Below, one piece after another: positions 21,796 to 27,961 of a DNA stretch of 34,667 nucleotides. This stretch comes from an uncultured Bacilli bacterium (lineage in GTDB: Bacteria > Bacillota_I > Bacilli_A > RF39 > UBA660). The stretch lies in assembly GCA_947625625.1 (NCBI GenBank), contig CANQPC010000014.1:1-34667 (forward strand). The letters are read 5' to 3'. Within the stretch, counting starts at the first letter, position 1; each line of letters opens with the position of its first letter. A program made the translations under genes and the position numbers. A model generated the notes under the pieces. It saw only the letters and a list, made by a program, of their open reading frames with translations, did not search any database and was not told the DNA's origin.

Positions 21796-23250
21796 CTACC
21801 TTTTAACAAGTATAAATTTCGCTATCTGAAAGATACCTGCTACAAATATATAAAATATAATTACAAACAGAGAATGAATTATTCCTCCTGTATCAGGTTT
21901 GACAATTAGAGTAAACAAGACGAGTACTAAACAAAAAATAATGTTCTCATAAATAATATTGAGTAATTTTTCAAAACCTTTCAAAAAATGTAAATGTAGT
22001 TTTTTCTTTATTAGAAAATAACCTGATATTATACTAAATATAAAACCAATAATAGTAGAAAGAATGCTTCCAAATACAAGGGTATAGCCCGCTCTATACA
22101 TGGCATTAATAAGAGGTATTTCAAAGATTAATTTAATTGTCAGTCCAGATAATAATACGAATAGTAATATTTTTTTACCACTGTATTTAATATTAAATTT
22201 TAAAATAACATCATACATTATATAAAATGGTAATAAGAGAAACAAATTAAAAAGTAAATTATATTTAGTAGCACATAAGATTCTCGATAGAGGACCAGAT
22301 ATAACGAGAAGTAAAATAATAATAGGAAGAGAAAATCTAATAACTTCGTTTAATATTTCACTTACGTAGTCACTATCATCATCTTTCTTTTCTAATTTTT
22401 CATATAATGTTTCTAATCTTTTAGAAAGACATTTACTAATAAGCTTATAGAAAAAATACCCAGTAAATATACCAAATAAATAAGTATCAGAGATTACTTG
22501 TCCTATTTCATCATAATTATAGTTATATCTATTAATTAGTGTATAATAAAGTAAAATAATCGATACATAAATATATGAGCTTTTAATAATATTAGTAGTA
22601 GTGGTCTTTTTGTCAATATTCCATACTTTCTTTAATATTTTTAGGTAATTGACTCTCTCTTTTTGGGGCTTTTCTTTTTTGTGCTTTTTAAATATTAAAA
22701 GAAAAGTACTTACGATAAATAAAATAAATATTATAGTAATACTTCCATAGAGAATTAAAATATTAATATCGTTACTAAATTTAAATACTTTAAATAATAA
22801 TATGCTAGCTATTATTTCCCAAGTAATAGAAGTAATATAGTAAATATCTTGAATATTTTTGCCTAGTTTTTTATAGCCTATTACTTCTATATAATTACTA
22901 GTTAATTTTATTAAGATACTGAAAATTACTAGGCTAGAAGCTAAAACATTTATAATAGGCAAATAATCGATATTCATTATTTTTCCAACTAAATAGGCTC
23001 CAAAGCCTAAAAATATTCCTATTAATATTACAGAAAAGAGTGAAACTCTAAAGGTACTATCTCTAATATAATACTTTCCTTTTTTCTCATATTCTACTAG
23101 TATTTTTTTGATATTTAAAAATTTAAATATATTCCAAAATATTAATCCCATACTTAAACTTATGGCAATTAAAAAAACGTTACTATTTCTCGTAAGATGA
23201 GCTAGTAAAACTAAGTATATAAAACATAGTCCATTAACTATCTTTTTCAT
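21796..23250 (-). CDS. Polytopic flippase-like membrane protein (MOP/Wzx-SpoVB type)
   Basis: A 484-aa protein with about twelve to fourteen hydrophobic helices across its whole length and a long charged cytoplasmic loop near 265-290 (LEKKDDDSDYV). The even helix spacing and the pair of helical halves resemble the MOP superfamily of lipid-linked oligosaccharide flippases (Wzx, MurJ, SpoVB), but no single diagnostic motif is visible, so the family call is tentative. AGGTGAG precedes the ATG and a promoter lies at 23267-23295. It stands next to surface-protein and glycosidase genes, consistent with an envelope role. Confidence 0.55.
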   Translation of the reverse strand: MKKIVNGLCFIYLVLLAHLTRNSNVFLIAISLSMGLIFWNIFKFLNIKKILVEYEKKGKYYIRDSTFRVSLFSVILIGIFLGFGAYLVGKIMNIDYLPIINVLASSLVIFSILIKLTSNYIEVIGYKKLGKNIQDIYYITSITWEIIASILLFKVFKFSNDINILILYGSITIIFILFIVSTFLLIFKKHKKEKPQKERVNYLKILKKVWNIDKKTTTTNIIKSSYIYVSIILLYYTLINRYNYNYDEIGQVISDTYLFGIFTGYFFYKLISKCLSKRLETLYEKLEKKDDDSDYVSEILNEVIRFSLPIIILLLVISGPLSRILCATKYNLLFNLFLLLPFYIMYDVILKFNIKYSGKKILLFVLLSGLTIKLIFEIPLINAMYRAGYTLVFGSILSTIIGFIFSIISGYFLIKKKLHLHFLKGFEKLLNIIYENIIFCLVLVLFTLIVKPDTGGIIHSLFVIIFYIFVAGIFQIAKFILVKR

Positions 23251-23266
23251 ATTCTCACCTAACTAA

Positions 23267-23295
23267 ATTATATATTAAAAGCTTTATTTTGTAAA
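23267..23295 (-). promoter_or_regulatory. Promoter of the flippase-like gene
   Basis: Minus strand TTTACA (23290-23295), 17-nt spacer, TATAAT (23267-23272). Confidence 0.65.
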
Positions 23296-23343
23296 TAATT
23301 TGCCTTAGTTACCAATATTTTTATAATATTTTTTAATTTTTGC

Positions 23344-23372
23344 TTGAATTTTTTATCATCTTATTGTATAAT
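23344..23372 (+). promoter_or_regulatory. Promoter of tRNA-Arg
   Basis: TTGAAT (23344-23349), 17-nt spacer, TATAAT (23367-23372); start about 23379, just before the tRNA. Confidence 0.7.
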
Positions 23373-23386
23373 CTATATTGACTGAT

Positions 23387-23463
23387 GTCTTGGTAGCTCA
23401 GCTGGATAGAGCAATCGCCTTCTAAGCGATCGGTCTGGAGTTCGAATCTCCACCAGGACACCA
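23387..23463 (+). tRNA. tRNA-Arg (anticodon UCU)
   Basis: Acceptor GTCTTGG pairs with CCAGGAC; D arm GCTC-AGCTGGATA-GAGC; anticodon stem ATCGC/GCGAT encloses CTTCTAA, anticodon TCT, reading AGA; T arm TGGAG-TTCGAAT-CTCCA; CCA is encoded. Confidence 0.95.
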
Positions 23464-23476
23464 TTTTAATTATAAG

Positions 23477-23500
23477 TCCTTATTTGAATAAGGATTTTTT
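23477..23500 (+). terminator. Terminator of tRNA-Arg
   Basis: TCCTTAT (23477-23483), loop TTGA, ATAAGGA (23488-23494), then six T. Confidence 0.85.
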
Positions 23501-23525
23501 ATTTATATAAATATTAAAGAGTAGC

Positions 23526-23807
23526 TCACTGTCTACTCTTTTCTAATACTTTTTTATTTTTTTTAATTATTGTCATTCTTCTATCATATTCTTCATGATT
23601 TTTAAGTTCTAATTTGTGTAATTCAATATGATTATCTTGTGACAAAAGATAGCTTTCTTCGTAAATGGTATGGCGAGTAATCCTAAAGGGAGGATCGTGG
23701 TGGAGAGTCAAATTTTCTTTGGTATATTTTTGCATATCGTACATGTCTACCTTACCACATTTCAAAAATAATTCTCTTTTGATGTTTTTTACATTTGGTC
23801 TACTCAT
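23526..23807 (-). CDS. Small HNH-like protein
   Basis: A 93-aa protein with a histidine-rich centre LTLHHDPP (33-40) and SQDNHIELHKLELKNHEEYDRRM (56-78, N-H and L-H pair), a spacing resembling a compact HNH/ββα-metal nuclease, but the usual zinc cysteines are absent. The start overlaps the amidase stop by one base (TAATG) and has no clear ribosome binding site, so it is probably translated by reinitiation. A hairpin (AGAGTAG/CTACTCT) around its stop codon may terminate the transcript. Pairing with a wall amidase is reminiscent of prophage lysis regions, but nothing else phage-like is nearby. Nuclease activity is inferred only. Confidence 0.6.
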   Translation of the reverse strand: MSRPNVKNIKRELFLKCGKVDMYDMQKYTKENLTLHHDPPFRITRHTIYEESYLLSQDNHIELHKLELKNHEEYDRRMTIIKKNKKVLEKSRQ

Positions 23808-24727
23808 TACTCAATTATTATTTGAAATTTAACTACATTTACACCAAATACTCCAGCGTATCCGTCTTGACCGTTAGCTATTTCATTATCATATTGGTAT
23901 GGATAATCGTTTACTTTATATTTTGCTTTTTTATAAGGTTTTATATCACTAGGAGTATAATAATATACTTCGACAGCATCAATAGGTTTTCCATCACCGG
24001 CATAACCGCTAGTAATATCATTTATATTATACCCCGTAACATAAGGAAGCCAACTTTTTCCTTTGACATGGACGCGGTATTTTACTGTTCCCCTACTTAC
24101 TCTTATAGCTATATCGGTAACAGGGCTATTTTCAAAACCAGCGTAATCTTCGAGATTTCTAACTTCGGGAAGCCAGCCATGTTTTTGAGTTCGAACTTTA
24201 TAATAGACGTCTACTTCTTTTTCTTCACGAACGCTTTCATTATTATTGTTTCCAAGTTTACTTTCGACCATTTTTAAGAATCTATCCCAGCCCATATCTA
24301 AAGTACGGTGCGGACAATATTTACCGCTGTAATCTTGATGTTTAGTTACTTTATCAATTCCCCAACCGTAACGTTTAAGTATACTGGCAACTAATTCGGC
24401 AGCATTTTCTTCAGCCTTAGTAAATCTATCACCACCACTTTTAGAATAACATATTTCGATAGCTATTCCTTCGCGATTACCTTTACCATTGCCATCACCG
24501 GCATGCCAAGCATTTCTGTTTTCTAGTACTCCTTGTACTATTTCTTTATCATCGACAGCATAGTGAAAAGAAGTTTCACTGTCATTATTAATCATATAAG
24601 ATATTTCATTTCGAGCACTAGCATCATTCGCAGTATTATGAATTACTATTCTACTAGGATTCATCATATTAGGACACTTAATACCATATTTATTTTCTGG
24701 TACTAAATTTTTTACTATATTAACCAT
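23807..24727 (-). CDS. N-acetylmuramoyl-L-alanine amidase (endolysin-like)
   Basis: Cell-wall hydrolase cleaving between muramic acid and L-Ala. The Amidase_2 (PGRP-like) domain spans about 1-150: zinc ligands in VIHNTAND (about 28-35) and HQDYSGKYCPH (about 133-143), with SFHYAVDD between. The C-terminal half (about 165-300) carries Trp/Tyr-rich wall-binding repeats: KHGWLPEVRNLEDYAG, KYRVHVKGKSWLPYVTGYN and GYAGDGKPIDAVEVYYYTP. No signal peptide, as in many phage endolysins. AAGGAGG before ATG 24727 decides the start; an earlier ATG at 24742 is upstream of that site. Could serve in phage-type lysis, sporulation-related mother-cell lysis or wall turnover. Confidence 0.88.
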   Translation of the reverse strand: MVNIVKNLVPENKYGIKCPNMMNPSRIVIHNTANDASARNEISYMINNDSETSFHYAVDDKEIVQGVLENRNAWHAGDGNGKGNREGIAIEICYSKSGGDRFTKAEENAAELVASILKRYGWGIDKVTKHQDYSGKYCPHRTLDMGWDRFLKMVESKLGNNNNESVREEKEVDVYYKVRTQKHGWLPEVRNLEDYAGFENSPVTDIAIRVSRGTVKYRVHVKGKSWLPYVTGYNINDITSGYAGDGKPIDAVEVYYYTPSDIKPYKKAKYKVNDYPYQYDNEIANGQDGYAGVFGVNVVKFQIIIE

Positions 24728-24788
24728 TTTTACCTCCTTCATAATATTTTATTCCGAAGGTAAATACTTACCTGTATTTTTATCAAAG

Positions 24789-24810
24789 AAAAAAAGCCAT
24801 TTAAGGCTTT
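24789..24810 (-). terminator. Terminator of the second TasA-like gene
   Basis: Minus strand AAAGCC/GGCTTT stem (24793-24798 with 24805-24810) followed by a T-run. Confidence 0.75.
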
Positions 24811-24822
24811 ATTAATTTTATA

Positions 24823-25479
24823 TTAAGAGGAAGGGGTAAGCTGTCTTGCTTCGGCATCAATTCTAGCGGTGAAACTAGCATTTTGTGAAGCATCAACCGC
24901 TGTATTACCATCGACATAAAATACTATTAAATATTCTTTTTTGGTATTATCTCTAGGAAGTGGTGTATCTAATATGTTAGTTTTTCCCGTACTGACAATA
25001 TTAGATTTTTTTAGTACCTTAAATGTTTGTTCATACAAAGTATCAGAAGTAATATCGGGGTATTCTTCCGAAGAATATTCTAAAACAGCATATCTTAATG
25101 CCGAAGAACTTTCACCACCTGTCGCATAAGAACTATCTAAATCACTTATTGTAAGATTAATACTTGCTTCAGCATCGATATTACAGCCAATCTTTAATGC
25201 AAGGCTTACATTTGTAATTACCATACCTTTTTTTATTATCATATTATCACTGTCTGGAAAAATAGCACTTTCATCAAACAATTTTAAATTGGCACCGATA
25301 ATATCTTCTCCCTTTAGATAATCAATATCAAAACAGCTCGTATTACCACCTACGACAATATTACTACTCCGCCAAGTAAACCAAGCATAAGTAAATCCAG
25401 CAACTAAAGCGACAAACAAAGTAATGCCGATAATTCCCCCAACTAATTTAGCATTTTGCAAATTTAGTCCCTTTTTCAT
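24823..25479 (-). CDS. TasA/CalY-like surface protein
   Basis: A 218-aa protein. After a basic N-terminus and hydrophobic helix (about 11-32) comes GFTYAWFTW, the signature of SipW-type processed biofilm-fibre and camelysin proteins. The exported domain (about 35-215) is beta-rich by composition, contains an Asn/Ser/Thr-rich core and ends in a short Ser-rich tail. It shares layout with the 186-aa protein at 21171. GAGGAG 7 nt before the ATG, promoter at 25507-25535 and a terminator at 24789-24810 make it a single-gene unit. Fibre formation is inferred from the leader type only. Confidence 0.65.
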   Translation of the reverse strand: MKKGLNLQNAKLVGGIIGITLFVALVAGFTYAWFTWRSSNIVVGGNTSCFDIDYLKGEDIIGANLKLFDESAIFPDSDNMIIKKGMVITNVSLALKIGCNIDAEASINLTISDLDSSYATGGESSSALRYAVLEYSSEEYPDITSDTLYEQTFKVLKKSNIVSTGKTNILDTPLPRDNTKKEYLIVFYVDGNTAVDASQNASFTARIDAEARQLTPSS

Positions 25480-25506
25480 AACTAATCTCCTCTACTCTCT
25501 ATATAA

Positions 25507-25535
25507 AGTATAACATTATCAAAAGTATTAGTCAA
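25507..25535 (-). promoter_or_regulatory. Promoter of the 218-aa TasA-like gene
   Basis: Minus strand TTGACT (25530-25535), 17-nt spacer, TATACT (25507-25512) with a TG extension; among the strongest promoters in the window. Confidence 0.75.
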
Positions 25536-25554
25536 TTATAAGAAAATAAAAAAT

Positions 25555-25581
25555 AAAAAAGAGGATTAGCCGATTTCCTCT
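25555..25581 (-). terminator. Terminator of gerM
   Basis: Minus strand AGAGGA/TCCTCT stem (25576-25581 with 25560-25565) spanning the gerM stop codon, followed by a T-rich run. Confidence 0.7.
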
Positions 25582-26528
25582 AAATTCATATTATATACTT
25601 CTTCATCATTGACATAAAATATTACTTCTTCTAAATTATCATAAATATTATCTACCGATAAACTAACTGTATAAATAACTTCTTCTAAGATATTTTTATC
25701 TTCTAAATCATTAAGTAGTAGTTCATTAAAATTAAGTTTAAGTGATTTATCACTAAGTTCATAATCGATAAGTTCAGTACTAGCATTTAAATAACTCATA
25801 AGGTTAGTTTCATATATTGGAGAACTACTGAGCTCTTTAATAATTACTTTTATTTTATCTTCTCCCGTACTATTTACATATTTAGTAACAGGAACATAAT
25901 ATTCATTATCATTATATTTATTTACGTAGTAGACAGTATATGATTCGATATCGTTAGTAGTAACTAAATTATAAGTCTTATTAATACCATAGCTTCTATC
26001 TAAAACAGTGGGAAGATTCTTTTTACTATTAGGTAAATTAGTAAGTACTTCGCCTTCTACTTTAATTATTACTTTATCGATACCATTAATACTAGTAAGT
26101 GTGTAGACAATAGCCTCGATAACTTTTTCTTCTTCGTTTTCGTTTACTTCTAAAAATTCTTTAGAAAAATCGATGGTAAGAATTTTATCAGTTAAATCGA
26201 GTGATAAAACTCTCGTCTCGGGAGGAATTACGCTTCGAAAGCCATTAGGTATAATATTAGATTTTCCACCATCTATAACAAGGCCCTTTACTAAATCTTC
26301 GGCTAAATCTTTGCCATCACATTTACAAGTTGGAATACTAGTTCTTGCTACGTAATCATTACTATCAACTAAATATATAGTATTTACGACATTATTATAA
26401 ACATATTCAACTCCATCATTAGTAAGTCCAATTTCTTTTCGATTATCTGGTATCAAATAAATAATAAGTAAAATAAGTACCGCACAAGATGCAACCATTA
26501 TCTTTTTAATAGAAAATCTTTTTAACAT
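25566..26528 (-). CDS. gerM: GerM-type sporulation/germination protein
   Basis: A 320-aa membrane-anchored protein with one N-terminal helix (about 7-26) and two GerMN domains: the first about 55-180 (note RVLSLDLTDKILTIDFSKEF), the second about 195-310 (note DKSLKLNFNELLL). In B. subtilis GerM is a mother-cell protein needed for efficient sporulation and germination. It has no lipobox, so anchoring is by a transmembrane helix here. The frame is open to 26591, but AGGTGAT precedes the ATG pair at 26531/26528. Next to gerE, as in B. subtilis where gerE and gerM are near neighbours. A weak sigma-E-like -10 (CATATA near 26545) lies upstream. Confidence 0.85.
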   Translation of the reverse strand: MLKRFSIKKIMVASCAVLILLIIYLIPDNRKEIGLTNDGVEYVYNNVVNTIYLVDSNDYVARTSIPTCKCDGKDLAEDLVKGLVIDGGKSNIIPNGFRSVIPPETRVLSLDLTDKILTIDFSKEFLEVNENEEEKVIEAIVYTLTSINGIDKVIIKVEGEVLTNLPNSKKNLPTVLDRSYGINKTYNLVTTNDIESYTVYYVNKYNDNEYYVPVTKYVNSTGEDKIKVIIKELSSSPIYETNLMSYLNASTELIDYELSDKSLKLNFNELLLNDLEDKNILEEVIYTVSLSVDNIYDNLEEVIFYVNDEEVYNMNLEEIG

Positions 26529-26573
26529 CATATCACCTATTAATATATATGTTTTATAAATAATTAAATGACT

Positions 26574-26603
26574 TAAAAAAAGAAAAGTCACTTTTCGTGA
26601 CTT
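26574..26603 (-). terminator. Terminator of gerE
   Basis: Minus strand AAGTCAC/GTGACTT stem (26597-26603 with 26585-26591) followed by TTC and a run of T; separates gerE from gerM. Confidence 0.85.
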
Positions 26604-26808
26604 ATAAAGTTATTTCTCCTAAACGCATCAATTCGACGACAGCTTGCGCTCTTCCTTTTACTGATAATTTTTGCATTGTATTAGATATATGATTACGAAC
26701 TGTCTTTTCACTAATATTTAATATTTCGGCAATTTCTCTTGTCGTTTTATTTTCCACTAATAGAGAAAACACTTCTTTCTCTCTTTTTGTTAATATACTT
26801 TTATTCAT
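26602..26808 (-). CDS. gerE: Late mother-cell transcription factor GerE
   Basis: A 68-aa LuxR-type helix-turn-helix protein without a receiver domain. The sequence LTKREKEVFSLLVENKTTREI followed by SEKTVRNHISNTMQKLSVKGRAQAVVELMR is an almost direct match to GerE, which acts with sigma-K on spore coat genes and feeds back on sigK in B. subtilis. Full length, with only a shorter N-terminus than the 74-aa B. subtilis protein. GAGG 5 nt before the ATG. The promoter upstream fits the sigma-K consensus (26851-26878), and CCCTAT/ATAGGG motifs surround it. Confidence 0.93.
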   Translation of the reverse strand: MNKSILTKREKEVFSLLVENKTTREIAEILNISEKTVRNHISNTMQKLSVKGRAQAVVELMRLGEITL

Positions 26809-26821
26809 AAATACCTCACTT

Positions 26822-26831
26822 CCCTATAGGG
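26822..26831. repeat. Palindrome in the gerE leader
   Basis: CCCTATAGGG, a perfect 10-bp palindrome just upstream of the gerE ribosome binding site. A further ATAGGG occurs at 26864-26869 inside the promoter spacer, so this may be a regulator site. Confidence 0.45.
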
Positions 26832-26850
26832 TGGTTGTGTTTATTCATAA

Positions 26851-26878
26851 TATTGTATGTCGAATAGGGAAATTAAGT
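26851..26878 (-). promoter_or_regulatory. Sigma-K-type promoter of gerE
   Basis: Minus strand AC (26877-26878), 17-nt spacer, CATACAATA (26851-26859), matching AC-N16/17-CATAnnnTA. gerE is a sigma-K target in B. subtilis. No sigma-A-type -35 accompanies it. Confidence 0.65.
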
Positions 26879-26897
26879 GAAGTATTTTTTTATTATT

Positions 26898-27389
26898 TTA
26901 ATTAAATTTTACGGAAATATACATCTTTTCATCAAATTCATTTTGTACTAGTCTCATAATATTGTTCGCCATAGTAGTACTAGAATCATCAGAATCAAGT
27001 ACTACTCTAATATTATCGCCATCAATCTTGACAAAATTTTCACAAGAACAAGATTCTTTTATCTTTGCTTCTAAAGTTTCTTCGATAGATGAATTTTTAT
27101 TTATCGTCTTTAACTCTTCAAAAGCACTATTTTTTTCTTCGACCGTAGCTTCACTATCAGTAAGTTTTTCTTTTAAAGAGTTAATCTTTTCTAAAATGCT
27201 ACTATCGTCTTCGACTTTTAGGGCCGCTATTAAGGTAGACTCACTGATACTTGTCTCTTCCTCACCTATCCCTTTATCTTCTTGATTACCTACTTTAAAT
27301 ACTTCACTAGGCATTGTAACATAATAAATTGAAAGTACTAGAACTAAACTAAATAAAGTTAGAAACCACAAATTTTTCTTATTTATCAT
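26898..27389 (-). CDS. spoIIIAH: Stage III sporulation protein AH
   Basis: A 163-aa single-pass protein. The N-terminus NKKNLWFLTLFSLVLVLSIYYVT (3-25) matches SpoIIIAH closely, and the C-terminal ring-building domain (about 65-163) keeps EEKNSAFEELKTI, DGDNIRVVLDS and a final YISVKF strand. In engulfed sporangia the mother-cell SpoIIIAH bridges to forespore SpoIIQ and forms part of the channel. The linker between helix and domain is shorter than in B. subtilis. GAGGAAG before the ATG. The rest of the spoIIIA operon (AA-AG) is not upstream, where pilin-like surface genes sit instead; a degenerate CATATTTTA near 27437 is a possible sigma-E -10. Confidence 0.85.
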   Translation of the reverse strand: MINKKNLWFLTLFSLVLVLSIYYVTMPSEVFKVGNQEDKGIGEEETSISESTLIAALKVEDDSSILEKINSLKEKLTDSEATVEEKNSAFEELKTINKNSSIEETLEAKIKESCSCENFVKIDGDNIRVVLDSDDSSTTMANNIMRLVQNEFDEKMYISVKFN

Positions 27390-27440
27390 TTTTCTTCCTC
27401 TTCTTTCTAATTAATTATATTAGATTGATAATAAAATATG

Positions 27441-27471
27441 AAAAAAGATAAGATTTTTTATATATCTTATC
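27441..27471 (-). terminator. Terminator after the 154-aa anchored protein
   Basis: Minus strand GATAAGAT/ATCTTATC 8-bp stem (27464-27471 with 27447-27454) followed by six T; it includes the stop codon of the gene and isolates spoIIIAH. Confidence 0.8.
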
Positions 27472-27931
27472 CCTTAGCTCTTTCAAAATAGTGAATCATA
27501 TAATAATTATTATCAATATCTTCTCGTAAAGTTAGTTTATTATTATCTTCAGACAATGAATATTCATATGTTATCGTTTTTCCATCATAATTATACATAA
27601 GCAAAATATTATTTTCTTTAAAACTATATTTGTGATTTTCACAGTAATCATCTGATTCCTTTGAAATTATACAGTTTGACATAAAATCTTCATTAATATT
27701 AATATAGTATACTGGAAGACTACTAATACTATTTGCTAAATTATTGTCTTTATAATCATCTTGTCTTGTCTTAACCCAAACACCATATAATGCAATATTA
27801 TTGTTATTGATTTCATTAGTATTTTTTTCTTTAGGCTTATAAAAATATTTTAGTAATAGTAGTGATAAAATCATTAACACTAGAACAATTATTAATGCTA
27901 TAAGTAAAAATGATTTATTCTTTTTTTTCAT
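27467..27931 (-). CDS. Membrane-anchored protein of unknown function
   Basis: A 154-aa protein with an N-terminal transmembrane helix (about 8-30) and an exported domain with IALYGVWVKTRQDD (about 46-59), then alternating strands (TITYEYSLSEDNNKLTLRED). The G-x-W start and strand pattern resemble small lipocalin-like domains, but the assignment is weak. AAGGA lies 11 nt before the ATG. It follows the giant pilin-like gene by 30 nt with no terminator between, so it is probably cotranscribed. Confidence 0.6.
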   Translation of the reverse strand: MKKKNKSFLLIALIIVLVLMILSLLLLKYFYKPKEKNTNEINNNNIALYGVWVKTRQDDYKDNNLANSISSLPVYYININEDFMSNCIISKESDDYCENHKYSFKENNILLMYNYDGKTITYEYSLSEDNNKLTLREDIDNNYYMIHYFERAKG

Positions 27932-27961
27932 AACACCAATCCTTTTTTAAAAATTTAGAAA

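Noticed and set aside
23526-24727. Prophage remnant comprising the amidase and the HNH-like gene
   Set aside because: No holin, integrase, structural or packaging genes nearby, and the neighbours are ordinary chromosomal and sporulation genes. The adjacent tRNA-Arg shows no duplicated 3' end as an attachment site.
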